Below, piece after piece: positions 1-11,900 of a stretch of DNA of 64,000 nt (the stretch's first letter is position 1; every line of letters begins with the position of its first letter). Origin of the DNA: Chlamydomonas sphaeroides (lineage: Eukaryota; Chlorophyta; Chlorophyceae; Chlamydomonadales; Chlamydomonadaceae); the NCBI GenBank assembly GCA_001662425.1, contig BDDC01000115.1:9110-73109 (forward strand), given 5' to 3'. The notes beneath the pieces were generated by a model. It was not told where the DNA came from. It saw nothing but the letters and a program-made list of their open reading frames with translations, and did no database searches. Made by a program: the position numbers and the translations under genes.

Positions 1-425
1 AGGTCGGGACGTGCGCAACATGCAATGCCAAACATCGGGGGGCGAGCAGGCACATGGTGTGTGCATTCCACAGCTGGAAGTGACCCGGGCCAACCGCCCG
101 AGCCCATGGCCCCTGGACCTTTCCCCCCAAGTTGGGCTGGCAGCAACGGGGCTTGTTCGCGTCCGTGCCTCCTCTTCACATCATGCCCTTCCCCTCCCCA
201 GGAGTGAAGAGCAGCCTGCCGTTGTCAACGCCACGACTACACCATGGCCGCCGCGGAGCTCGAGGCGGCGCAGGCCGCTCGACAACTTATGGTAACTGGG
301 CGGGAGGCTATCAGCTTTGGGCCCGGGCTTACGCTCGGAGGTTCGCAACTAGTTCATTTCTCCCATGGTACTTCCCCTCCCCTGGCCCCTCCCCCTCTCC
401 CTCTCCCCCTCCGGCCCGCCTGCAC

Positions 426-3400
426 CTTGGTGATGAAGTACATCTCGTGCCCCACGTCGCCGATGCGGAAGATGACCTCGCTGGGCAGGAACACCGCCAG
501 CCGCAGCCGGATGACCAGCTGCGCGATGAAGGCGGGCTCGCACTCCTTGAACAGCGGCACCTTGGTGACCAGGTCCTTGTACATCCAGATGGCAATGTCC
601 TGGGGGAGCGAGGGGAGGGCAAGGCGGCGGAGGCTGTGAGCGGGGCCACCGGCCGCGGCAAAATGAGGAGACGAAGTGGGGAAGCGGTGGTCAGGCGTGC
701 GGCCGCTGTACCTGCTGGCGGTGGCCTCAACGGTCAGGGGCCCAGAGGCCCGACATTGCACAAGACCGGTCCCCCTCACTCCCCAGCTCCTCTCCCTCAC
801 TACTCCTCCACCTCCTCCTCCTCCCTCTCCCTCTCCGTCCCCCTTCCTCCGGCCCCCCCCCACCTGGAACATGCTGGAGGGCAGCTGGCTGATGAGCGCC
901 ATGCCGTCCGGCCCCGGGTGGCTGTAGGTGGTCAGGTAGTCGAAGTACTGGTCGATGCGGCCGGCGATGTCACGGGGCGCGCCCAGGTACCTGCCGGGGC
1001 GGGAAGGGGAGACAAGGGGGCGGGAGGGTCAGGGGCAGGCGGTGAGGCGAGGTCGCGGAGCCGGACGGGCGGGCAGCGAATTTGCCAGTGACCGCAGGTA
1101 TGTCGTTGGGGTGGCAAAGAGGCGCAGCCGCCGGGTTCCCCGCAGCCAGGCCCGGCTCCCTGCCGCCCTCACCGCACGGTGTTGTTGATGATGTCCTTTT
1201 TAAACTTGTGGCGCGAGGCGGTGGGGTTCATGTTGTTGACCAGCAGCGACATGTGACCCACCACGATGGCGTAGAAGCAGGCGCCGATGACCAGAATGCC
1301 CGTGCAGTAGAGCCGCTCTATGTTGTTCTGGCGAAACGAGAAGGGGTTTCGATGAGGGGACGGTGAGGGGACGGTGAGGGGAGGTGTTGAGGGGAGATGT
1401 TGAGGGTGAGGGCTGGAAGGATACGGCGGGTGAGGGCTGCTGTCGCAGGCCGCCCGCGCTCGAGGCTCCGCGGCGCTCGGCCCTCCAGCCGGCATTCAGC
1501 ACTGCGCCGCAGCCCTGGCCCTCCGCTGAGTCCCTTCCACGTGCCCGTGTTGCTAGTCGAGAGCCGAGGTCTATTTTCCAGGGCAAACATATGGTTGTGC
1601 ATATTGCGAGGAGCGTTTTCCAGCTGTGTTGTGCAAGCCGGCGCCGTACACGGGCCACAGCTCCGCAGCTGCGGCGCTATGTGCATGGCGCAGCTCCGCT
1701 GCGCACCGAGCCCTGCCCCTCGCCCGTCGGCCCTGTTGCCGCGCCGGTGCCTGCCGCGACCCGCCGCGTTCCACCCATACCCTGCAAGCGCACCCCTGGG
1801 CTTGCCCGCCCCTCCTGTAGCTGTTACCATCACCGCCGCATGCCGTCCGCACACCGGCCCGGCATCCCCACCTGCGGGTTGATGTCGTTGCCAATCATGA
1901 GCAAGAAGCTCTGCAGGTAGGCCTCGACGTAGTAGGTCATGCGCTTGGCGTTCTGCAGCAGGTCGTAGCTCCACAGCAGGTCGCCGTGAGTGATGCGGTA
2001 CAGCATAAACCACAGGCACGACACCCAGTGCGCCACCAGCGCCATGAAGAACAGCAGCTTGCCCTGCGAGTGGGAGTTAGGAGGTTGGTGGTTGGGAGCC
2101 GGCGGTTGCAAGGAGTTTCGGCAGGTTCGCGTGTGTGCACGCGGCATGGTAGTCGCGGGGCGAAACCGCGCAGGTGGCGCTGGGCTCTGATCAGGCGTGA
2201 CGCGACCATACGCCGCCTGTGGCCACAGCAGGCGCCGCTCGACATTCGTGGGCACCCCGGGGCGCCAAGCTTCTGTATGAGAGTGCGGCTGGAGGTCTCT
2301 TCCGGTGAGCCAGCCTCCCTGAGCCCATGTACGGCCGGAGGAGACGCAGCCGGCGCCGCTCGCGTCAAGTGAGCCCCCCGGATGCAGGTGCGACTGCATC
2401 TTTCAGGCTAGTCCTGCTGCATAAATTAGGTTAGGTCCAGGCAGCACGGCGCCGCGTGGGTGCGCACCATGCGCACGATGTTGGCGCCCTTCATGCGGTC
2501 GAAGTAGCGCAGCAGGCGGCCCAGGCGCAGCAGGCGCGGCGTGCGCAGCAGGCCAAGCGCGATGAGGCCCTCGTTGCTGATTCCCGACACGAACCACAGC
2601 ACGATGACGTCGAAAGGGATGGAGGCGGTGAGGTCGATGAAGAACCAGGTGCTGCGGGGAGGCGGGCGGGGAGGGGAGGATGAGGGGTGAAGAGAGGAAC
2701 TGCGTGTGCTTGGCAGGTCGGGGCCAGGCGGTGCCACAGGCGCTTGTGCTATTCGGCTGATACGGTGGTTGTTGCAGAGCAGCGAGCATGTGGACTACGA
2801 GGTGGGGTGAAGTGAGAGTGGACCACGACGACGCCCCTGCCAACACAACCCTAGCCCCGCGCCTTCCCCTGCCGTCCCCGCTTGCCCCAAGCGCCTCACC
2901 GTATGTAGTGGGCCGCGATTTTGGCGCCGTCCCGAACCATGTTGGCTGAGTGGTCGATGTACGCGGTGCGGAAGTTCAGGCACACGTCCACCCAGAAGCA
3001 TGCGTCGATGAGGCGCTCCGTCGCGTACGCGCCAGCCCAGTCGATATTGCCGAACCCCACCTCGAACGGCACGACCACCGCCGTCCATATCACCAGGGCA
3101 AGAACAAAGAAGTCCCAATACCGCCGTTTACGCGTCTCCGGCAAGAGGATGGGCAGTCGTTTGTTGAGGGTGTGTACCCAGTACCGCGGGTTCAAGCGCG
3201 TCAGAAAGCGCTTCCACCTCCGTCGACCACGACTGCGAGAGTTGGAGTCTGCGGGCACAGCGGCAAGAGTCTGCATGCCGCATTCCGCTCCAAGGGCCCT
3301 CTTGAGGACCTACTTAGCCATGTTGACGTATTTGTCCGAGTGCTCTTCACAGACCGGACTGAGGCCCGCTCGGAGACGTTGCCGCTCCCAAGGCGCTTCA

Positions 3401-3494
3401 CCAAGGGCTCGTCCGGCGCGTCTGCGAACTTCACGGACTTGGAGCGCATAGCAGCCACCGTCTTAGCATCCGTCCCATCAATATCGGGCTCCAT
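426..3494 (-). CDS. CNG/HCN-type voltage-gated cation channel, 3' end missing
   Basis: Plasma-membrane six-helix cation channel with a C-linker and cyclic-nucleotide-binding domain. Seven exons join in phase: 3494-3314, 3248-2900, 2651-2468, 2063-1872, 1327-1173, 990-864 and 599-426, giving 454 residues. Exon 2 encodes S1 (RRYWDFFVLALVIW) and S2/S3 with the family motif CFWVDVCLNFRTAYID. Exon 3 gives S3-S4 with regularly spaced arginines (RTPRLLRLGRLLRYFDRM). Exon 4 gives S5 and the pore helix ending SFLLMIGNDINPQ. Exon 5 is S6 (ILVIGACFYAIVVGHM). Exon 6 is the C-linker, and exon 7 opens the nucleotide-binding domain (VPLFKECEPAFI, EVIFRIGDVGHEMYFI). The start ATG at 3494 is the first in frame before an in-phase donor. 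The filter is not GYG or GFG, so ion selectivity cannot be predicted. The rest of the binding domain was not found in bases 1-425 and probably lies beyond the edge. Confidence 0.85.
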
Positions 3495-4391
3495 CGCGGC
3501 TGAAGGACTGGGAGTTCGGCCTGACAAGGCTGGCGCGCTAGCTGCCCAGTTTCATTTGACAACAAGCTGAGAGGAACAAGCAGTCGGTCAGGTGCGCAAG
3601 GGCAGGTAGTCTACGGTCTGCACCGGCATCTGCCCTCAGTCTGTGCACACTTGCACGGCAACTCTGTGTACGGCTGCCCCCAACGGAACGGGCGCAGTCC
3701 TGAACAACACGGTTGCGTCCCCTAAGCGCGTGTAGGTAACATTACAAGCTGCTAAGGTCGGGCCACGAACCGGCCAGCCCATCGCCAGCATGTCACCGTG
3801 CAGCCCTGGCACAGCAGGGTGCGCCTCCTGGGGTGCACCGGCCGCCAGCCTCGCTCAGCCCACCGCCGAGGCAGTGTGCTTGTTGCCAATCGCCAAGCTC
3901 TGCTTCAAGGCATCCACGGCTCACATAAGCAGTACCGGTAGCAGGCATTGCCAGCTATTACTCCAACAGCCGCGAAGCAACAAGGCCAAGAAGGCAGCCG
4001 GGACATGACGAGGCCAAGAACGCTGACCCATCCTCAAGTCTGGGATGATGGAAAGCTGAGTCCCCATTGTTATCGAACGCACGAGCACAGCACGCGGCTT
4101 CGCTCGCCAAGGCGACGCGCCCGCTCAAGCCCGCGAAGCGCCCATGCAGCTTCTGACCAGCTAACTCCATTTCCCAGCTCACCTACCCACTACCGCCCGT
4201 TGCACGGGCACCAGCCACCCATCATCAAGCAGGCCTGTTGTGGAGTAGCCTCTCTCATTACCGTCACACGCTGCCATGGGCCACAAACTCCGGCTGCGCA
4301 CAGATGCCAAGAACAAAGCAGGTGGCGCAAGCGCTGCTGCAGCGCCGCCACCTCCAAGCTGTTAACGTGCCAGCATGCTGCCAAGATTGGC
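3495..4391. other. spacer between the channel and TMEM115 genes
   Basis: No open frame here resembles a protein or shows consistent splice signals. It should hold the 5' leader and promoter of the channel gene and the 3' untranslated region of the TMEM115 gene, both transcribed on the minus strand. A minus-strand TGTAA at 3746-3742 could be the polyadenylation signal of the latter. Confidence 0.5.
3742..3746 (-). terminator. candidate polyadenylation signal TGTAA
   Basis: TGTAA on the minus strand about 650 bases after the TMEM115-family stop codon. TGTAA is the usual chlorophyte polyadenylation motif. The motif is short and could occur by chance. Confidence 0.25.
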
Positions 4392-6316
4392 TTACGAGGC
4401 AGGCGTGGAGGACGAGTTGCTGGGAATGACGACCGTCGCAGCCGTGGGTGCGGCCGCCGGGACCGCCGCACCAGCAGCACCAGCCTCAACGTCCTCGCCC
4501 TCGACAGCAGCCTTCTTCATCCCTAACCTCTCCTCCAGCGCCTTGGCACCGCGCTCCCTGTCGAGGGACCGGCAAGGTGCAGGCATGGGGGCTCGCAATG
4601 CAGGCCCGCGCGCTCGCGCGGCGCGTTACGCTACGGCTGATGTGGCCGGTGTAGCTTAAGATGAACACAATTGGATCAACATGCAAGTCCGAGGCCGCAT
4701 GGCCCTGCCGGCTGACCCACGCGGCTGGCCCGCGCAGCCGGCTGCGCCCACATGCTGCAGCGCACCGCGCCCCACCACCACGACCCGCGCGCGTCATATC
4801 GCACCTGCGGCGGTTGGCGTCCGCGTTGTCGGCCGGCAGCGTGTACTGCGCGGCCTTGGCGAAGGGCGCCTTGGTCTCAGTGGGCGCGTGCCGCAGCCGG
4901 AACACGGTGGCGCAGACGTAGCCAAAGGGGTCAATAATGATCGCCAGGAAGCCCGGGAAGAAGCCCGAGAACTTGAAGTCGTCCGACGAGTCGCCCCAGC
5001 GGTCCGAGTCGGGCTGCTGCTGGAAGAAGCGCAGGTACACCCAGGCGTTGTAGGTGCCCAGCACCAGGAAGGGAATTTCGTTGACAGCGCGCAGACCCAC
5101 GGCGGCACCGATGGTGCCAGCGAGGAACAGCAGGGGCAGGTACTGCAAGGGGCGAGCGGGGTGGCAAGGAAGTGGGGGTGAGGCGATGCCCTGCAGTTGC
5201 TCGGATGGCGGGACGCGTCGGCACGCCAGCGTCAGTAGCTGCCGGTACCTTGAAAGTCAGCTTGACAACGCCAAAGAGCTTGGCTTCGTGCTCGGGCATG
5301 ACCTGCTTAACCGCCACGATAAGCCCAGCCAGGATGCCATGGAAGCCCGTGAAAGGGGCGTAACTGCGGTCATAGAGTAGGTGCGGACACGCTGGTGTTG
5401 CTGACAAGGCAGTACACGGCAGTACAGTCTGCAGCAGAGTCTTGCAGAGGTTGGGTGTGTACCGAGGGAGTGACTGAGTAGTTCCGTATCTCCAGTCATA
5501 AGCCTGGGCCAAGCTTGGGTAGGGGCCGCCCAAGATGCTATTTTAAAGCCTTTCCAACGTCCGCCAGTCCCATGCGGGTAAACCCATCTCACAGGATGTC
5601 TCCAGTATCCTTGCCGAGAGCGAAGATGACGTACACGCCCACGAGCACGCAGACGTTGACGGAGACATCCACGACAAACAGGAACTTAAGGAACTCCTTC
5701 GAGCCATACACGGGCTCCACCAGCCGTGTAAGGAGCAGCACAGCAACGACCTCCAGGCCAAGCTGTCACCGCGTGGAACGCCGTGCAGGTGCAGCGGGGC
5801 AGGAGGGAAGGGGCACGTGGGGGTTGGCGAGGAGTTGTTATATGCCGTCAGACGCGATTAGAGGCGGCACATGAAGACTTCGCTTCATATCATCATAATC
5901 TGGTCAACTGGCACACTGTTGTGCGCCGCGGCGCGCTCTGAAGGCATCAACAGCGAATGCCAGCCCGCTAGCCTGCTCAGCTGCGGCCCCCGCCCAGCAA
6001 ACAAATGCAGCCACCTTAATAGGATTGGTTGTCAGGAAACCCGCAGTAAGCAGGTTCCACACGCATGGCAGCGTCCTGGCGAGTTCTCGTGAAGAGCCAA
6101 CACAGGTGGGCAAACATCGTCGTTAGGAAAGCCAACGGACTCAGGTAGGCTGCTTCTCGCTACACCGGTTCAGCAGTTGCAGCGCGCGAAAGCTGACCTG
6201 CCGGGGATTAATGCCACATAGTCGATGGTTTGTGGGAAGAAATAGGCAGCAGCGTAAAGCGCAACGAGCAGCACAGCTATCACTTTGCTGAGTCGTGTGA
6301 TCTTAAGGTCGACCAT
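4392..6316 (-). CDS. TMEM115-family Golgi membrane protein (rhomboid-like, DUF1751)
   Basis: Six exons close exactly in phase: 6316-6198, 6075-6015, 5762-5593, 5363-5249, 5142-4805 and 4557-4392, for 322 residues. TMEM115 proteins are rhomboid-fold multi-pass Golgi proteins without protease activity, implicated in retrograde Golgi-to-ER transport. The sequence shows the family landmarks in order: VWNLLTAGF, RLVEPVYGSKEFLKF, APFTGFHGILAGLIVAVKQ, MPEHEAKLFG, AWVYLRFFQ, FKFSGFFPGFL and the charged tail motif RRRERGAKALEERL. Several hydrophobic stretches (for example KVIAVLLVALYAAAYFF near the N-terminus) are membrane segments. The C-terminal 35 or so residues are Ala-rich and low complexity. No rhomboid catalytic GxSx motif is evident, as expected for this family. 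The start is the only ATG fitting the first exon's donor phase. Confidence 0.93.
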
Positions 6317-6478
6317 TGCTGCGTTGCTGTTTCAGCACCTAGCGCCAGGGTCAGGAAACGGCGCTTGCGGTGGTGTGTGTTCGTAATTTGAGAGTAGTGT
6401 CGCAATGATGGGACCGGGGGAGTTTAACGACCGGGGGGTACGAGGCACGAACCCTGTGTTGTTGCACGAACCCTCCAA

Positions 6479-6664
6479 ACCTGTCCCAGCTGCGCATGGG
6501 TGCATGGATCGCCCCAAGAAGAGGCCATTTCACGTGGTCGGTCATATCGCGGTCATAGCTGGTGACCCTTTGAGGGGTCTCGGGCACACCGACCTCCGTG
6601 CCCTCACCCCATGGGCCGGACACAGCCGCCCGAACTGCCTGATACGGCAGGGCCGCATGTCTTA
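6479..6664 (+). repeat. dispersed direct repeat, copy 1
   Basis: This segment aligns with 8390-8583 over almost its full length. Shared blocks include GCGGTCATAGCTGG, CTCGGGCACACCGACCTC and CCCGAACTGCCTGA. The copies differ by scattered substitutions and a small insertion in copy 2. Confidence 0.75.
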
Positions 6665-8389
6665 AGCCTGTGCTCGTGGCTGTCAGGGGCTTGAGCCGCA
6701 TTTTCACGAACTGTTGTTGCATACTGGTTGTTTGGTGCTTGTGCTGCCTTGATTGTGCTGCCTTGATACCCGAGTCGAACGGCTCGTGCCCCTCAAGGGG
6801 TGAGCAAACCGAGCGGTGTTGTCCCAACCGAGCAGGCGGGACTGGCAAGCTCCTCCGACCCTCTGCCCTATGGAACGGGGGAGGTAAAATTCCCCCTCCC
6901 GGCCAAACCCCGGGTAACCCAGTCCAATTCGAGGACTGTCTGCCAGCGATATAAATGCCGCGGCAGTGGGCAGAGAAGAGCTCTGCGTGGAAGTAGGCGG
7001 CGCAGGGGTAGGGGTGAAGCGGTTCCGGGTATGGTTCCTCCGCTGAAGTTCGAGCGGCACCCCCTGTAACGATTCTTTGATCCTTTGGGCCTTAGCTTGC
7101 TCATGCCTGTACACCGTCGGTGAAGCCCCTGCCGGGCTGCCGCCGACTGCCATACGCCACGGAGGCTGCGGCATCGAGAAGGCAACTGCGCCCAGGCAAG
7201 GGCCGGGCCATGTATGTGTTCGTGTTCTGTGTCCTCCGTCCCACACTAAGGCTTTCGCGACATCCCCTCCACATTGGTCGTACGTATCCTCGAAACGGTC
7301 CGCCCGCAGCCCTGGCGGGCGTGGTAGCCCTGCTTGCCTATTGCTCCTCCGGGTTCCCAGCCAGAAGCCGCCTGGTCAGGGTCCTCCAGGGTGAGCTGGC
7401 AATAACTGAGTATTTCGCGCATGATTTGCGCGTCGCCCTTGCCCAAGTCCACAATCCTCAGGCGCCCTGCTGGCCGCGCAGCTCGCTCTAGCCGCTACGC
7501 GCCGACCCCGCCCCCCCTCAGCGATAAATGCGGGTCCGGGACACGCACGCCGGCGATCGGCGATGGCGTTGCTTCGCCTCTCCCTTCGGCAGGGCTGCGG
7601 GAGGTTTTAGGTTGACCTTTGTAAGCCGGCGGCACCAAAGTTGGCAAGGCTGGTTCGCTCAAGTGTCAATTACCGAGCATCTGGTCATGCTGAGGGTGGT
7701 GGCGGGCTCGCGGTTCCCTGGGTGCGCCAGGTCAGGTGGTGCAGGGGCATCGCCGCGCCGGCCCGGCAGCAACAGGAGGGCAGCGGGTGTGCCGGACACG
7801 GCGGCCGTGCTCTCCTCCACTGGATACGGTGCCTGGCAGAGGCGCTGACATGCGGGCAAACGTGCGCGCCAGCAGGCCTTCCTGGTCGGCGCAGCAGGGG
7901 CGTGCTGGGCCCAGCGCCCGCCGGCCACAACGGCCCCACTCGTCTTCGCTGAGGCGTTAGTGCGGACAAAGGGAACACTGACCCCTCTATATCCTCCTGC
8001 GGGCGCCTGGCGAGGTCAGGCAAGATTGAATCTGTCGCGTGGGTCAATGGCTGGGTGCGTCAGCGGGTCAGCGTTGGGCCGCCGAGACGCGCGCACCGCC
8101 AACTACGTCATTCCTGCGCAAGCAAGGGTACATCATCCCCTGATGCGCGTCAGAGCTGGCTTCTTGCGGTACGCGAACCGGGGCAGAGACTGGGTTGCCA
8201 GGATTTCGGGCGGGTGAGGGGCCCCCGGCGGTAACGGCAAGCCCTGAGAGGTGGTGGGCAGATCGAACAGAATGTGTACGAAGCCAGCATCCCGCGGGGC
8301 ACACCGAAATCAATCTCTTAGGTGTAGCCAAAGGCTCCGGCTGTGCCGACGCGTGCCGCCGCGCAACTCAGTACTGCGCTGCTGTTAAA

Positions 8390-8583
8390 CCCGTCCCGGC
8401 TGCGCATCGGTGCATGGCTCGCCCCAAAACGAGGCCACCCAGACCAGACGCACACCGTCGGTCATTACGCGGTCATAGCTGGAACTATTTGAGGTGTCTC
8501 GGGCACACCGACCTCCGTGCCCTCACCCCACGGGCCGGATTTGGATGCCCGAACTGCCTGAAACGGCAGGACCATATCTCCTA
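8390..8583 (+). repeat. dispersed direct repeat, copy 2
   Basis: This is the second copy of the repeat at 6479-6664, in the same orientation 1.9 kb away. It has a short insertion after the AGGCCA block. The origin is unknown. It could be the remnant of a non-autonomous element or a segmental duplication. Confidence 0.75.
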
Positions 8584-8945
8584 ACGCACGCCGCCGCTGC
8601 TGCCGCTCTCGCTGTGTCGCGGCCGCTTGCGGCGACCGCTACCACCCCCTCCGCCTCCGCCGCCCGGCCCATCGCCGCCGCCAGGGCTTGCTGACCTAAG
8701 GTGGACTGCGTGCGTGCTATCATAAGGGATTATAACGCCTAGCGTGTGCAAGCCAACAAAACCACGGCATGAGGCCCCCCTGGGGCAGCGTCGGGACCGG
8801 GGATGAACGGGATGAACTCATGGCACGTGTCGTTTCAGAACATCCAGTGAGATCGCAATGAAGCCACCACGTTGCTCAGATATGCAAGTACCCTCCACGC
8901 TAGACTACCTCCTGCTACTCAGTTCGGCACGGTTATACTTTGGCC

Positions 8946-11900
8946 ATGGCTGTCACGCGCGCGACGTTCGCCTTATTTTGCGTTGCCTTTGTAATACGCG
9001 CTTGCTCCGCGCAGCTACCCAGCCCTCTGATGGGACAGCACGGCGTTGACGGCCCACCAAAGGACCCACTTGGTCAGCTGGCGAGGACTGACGTCGCAGT
9101 GACTGCGCTGCTAGACCGCGTCCTTGAGTTTGATAGCAAGCGTTCTACCTACGCGGTAAGGCGCGCGAAGCGGGGAGGATGTCATACGAGCTGGGGAGTT
9201 CGCATGCCAGTTAACAAGCCGCGCTATATGCATCGCGATCTTGCAAACACCTTGCCAGTTGCGGGGGTCTTATGTCGCGTCTTGGCGCCGGTTTTGGCGG
9301 CATGCCCGTTGCTCGCGACTTCGACCGTGCGCGTTTTGGCATCAGTGGCCGCTGACGCTTGTGTCAGCCGCGACGCGCAAAGAGCTATAGACTTATAGTC
9401 GCGCTTATGTAGGGGCGGGTAGGGGCGGGTGCACCCTGCTTTCCTTGCCCTGCCTCCTTCGTCCTTCGCCCACGAGGGCCCACGCGTGCCCACGCCCTTG
9501 CCCTGCAATACGCAAAGCGATTTGGCCAGCCTATCTACGGGCGGCCACGAACCCCTTCACCACCTCGTCGTGCCTTGCCCTGCCTTCTCCCTGCCGCAGG
9601 CCATCTGGTGGGTGGTGCTCTCTTGGCGGGACCCCCGTGCCGGCTCCGCAGTGGTTGACGCGACCGCGGCCCTCTTCGAGTCTGGCACGAGCGGCAGCTG
9701 CGGCCGCCCGTGCGACAGCAGCGGAATGCCCTCGGCCGGGTGCTGCGAGAGGTGCGGCGCGGCCTTGACGCAAGCGCGCAGCAGCCGCGGCGCTGGCCCA
9801 GCTCCCTTTCCCCCACCCTGCACCGTCGTCAACGCCGCAGGGTGTGGCTGCCGCACATCGAGCTTCCAAACCTGATACTGTACGATCAGGTAAGATGATG
9901 GCCAGGAGGCCGGTACATGATTCTCCATGCTGCTTGGTTTCGGGCACGGAAGCCCCGCGCCACGTTGCACGCTCTAACCCGCCCGGGGGAACCCGTAACC
10001 CGGCCGTCGCCTCGCCTCTGCACGCGCTTGGACGCCCACAGAACCAGCTATACAGCTTCCGCATCAACGCCAACGCAACTTCGGGCGTCGTGACGTGGAG
10101 CGTGCGGCTCGTTGGCACCTGGTGGGCGGGGGCCGCCGAGGGAGACAGGCGCCTGGGAGAGGTGCCGCGACAGCTGGATGACGGAAAGCACGGGGGCGTG
10201 CAAGCATCACATCGTGTCGGTTTTTAATGCCCATGCCCTACGCTCTCGCCCGGCCAGGTTTGCGCCGCTGGACTTCCGGGCCTACCCCTTTGACCACCAG
10301 GTGGGGGTTGGGGGTAGGTGCAGGACTGGATAGGCGTGCAACTGGCGTGCGGGCCGTCCCATGTGGCCCCGCCCGCCCACCCTCGCGTGCGCCCTCGCTC
10401 TGGCCTCGCGCTTGCACCCGATCGGCCACGCATGACCGCTGCACGCAAAGAGGGGTTACGCAAGGAATTGCAAAGCGGCATGGAAGCAGCGAGAAGCAGC
10501 AGTTTGAAGCACCAGTCCACTCCGTCCGTGCCCGACCTCCCTCTTCTGCCGCTCCAGCCAATGTAAACGGCCAGGCCACCCGCCGCCAACTGCACTCCCC
10601 TGGCCTCCCTTGCTATACTCCCTGTTATTTATGGCTTCCCTATCCCTTGTCTGTTCCAACGCTTCCCTCCCTCCCCAACCTCTCCGCAACGGTCGCAGCA
10701 CCTGCTGCTGGAGCTGGCCATCGCGGACAGCCAGTCTGCCTCGGTGGGCCTCAAGTGGGACCACGTGGCCAAGCTCAACAACACGGCGCACACCAAGGGT
10801 GGGCGGNNNNNNNNNNNNNNNNNNNNNNNNNNNNNNNNNNNNNNNNNNNNNNNNNNNNNNNNNNNNNNNNNNNNNNNNNNNNNNNNNNNNNNNNNNNNNN
10901 NNNNNNNNNNNNNNNNNNNNNNNNNNNNNNNNNNNNNNNNNNNNNNNNNNNNNNNNNNNNNNNNNNNNNNNNNNNNNNNNNNNNNNNNNNNNNNNNNNNN
11001 NNNNNNNNNNNNNNNNNNNNNNNNNNNNNNNNNNNNNNNNNNNNNNNNNNNNNNNNNNNNNNNNNNNNNNNNNNNNNNNNNNNNNNNNNNNNNNNNNNNN
11101 NNNNNNNNNNNNNNNNNNNNNNNNNNNNNNNNNNNNNNNNNNNNNNNNNNNNNNNNNNNNNNNNNNNNNNNNNNNNNNNNNNNNNNNNNNNNNNNNNNNN
11201 NNNNNNNNNNNNNNNNNNNNNNNNNNNNNNNNNNNNNNNNNNNNNNNNNNNNNNNNATAGGGACGCACGACGTGCTGAGCATTCCTGCCCTGCCTCTGCC
11301 TCCCCTATTTCTGCCACCCCGTACTTGCGCAGGCGCGGACATGAATGCATGGCGCGTCAAGTGGGGGAAGGGCAAAGTGTACGACAGCCGCACCTGCAAC
11401 ACGCAATACGGCGTTGCGGCGCCCCGGTACGGCATGCGCGGCACGGAGGCAGGCACCAAGGCCATAGCTTAAACGTCAGGTTGCGTCCGTGTGCTGCAGG
11501 TACCACATCGACGCGAGCACGCAGCACCTGCAGTACGACAGTGTCGACATGCACGAGCGGTACTTTTCGGAAAACACGGCCAACGGTCACACAAGCCCCG
11601 GCGGCTGCGGCTCGTACGCACGTGTGTACGACGAGGCACGAGCGATGTACGGACCTGTCGTCCTTGTCGCGGACATCATGGTACGGCAAGGGCCGGCGGC
11701 GCACAGAGGCAGGCATGGGCATCTGCTGTGGACTCGTACCTCGCGCACCTGCCTGCCGTGCACGCACGGCGAGTCCGCGCTCACGGCCCATCGCACATCA
11801 AATCGCTACGTGCTACGCAGGTCAAACGCGTTGCGAGCTACTATGTCCTCACGAACATCATCCCCGTGATCATCATCAGCCTTGTCGTCTTCGTGGTGAG

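Larger units (their letters stand above)
6317..8945. other. repeat-bearing intergenic region
   Basis: It separates the divergently transcribed TMEM115 and first ligand-gated channel genes, so both promoters should lie here. No open frame resembles a known protein or forms a plausible spliced model. It contains two diverged direct copies of a roughly 190-base sequence, described separately. The 1.7 kb between the copies may be a decayed mobile element, but I see no transposase or reverse-transcriptase frame. Confidence 0.5.

Noticed and set aside
1..190. Minus-strand open frame at the edge as a continuation of the cyclic-nucleotide-binding domain
   Set aside because: It is in an allowed phase after a CAG, but the translation shows none of the expected binding-domain motifs.
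244..291. Plus-strand start MAAAELEAAQAARQLM followed by a GT donor, a possible divergent gene
   Set aside because: It is only 16 codons, no acceptor-linked exon could be followed, and the next bases lie opposite the channel exon at 426-599.
6900..7080. tRNA or small RNA gene suggested by a TTCGAGC-like stretch and local hairpins
   Set aside because: No cloverleaf with matching acceptor and anticodon stems could be drawn.
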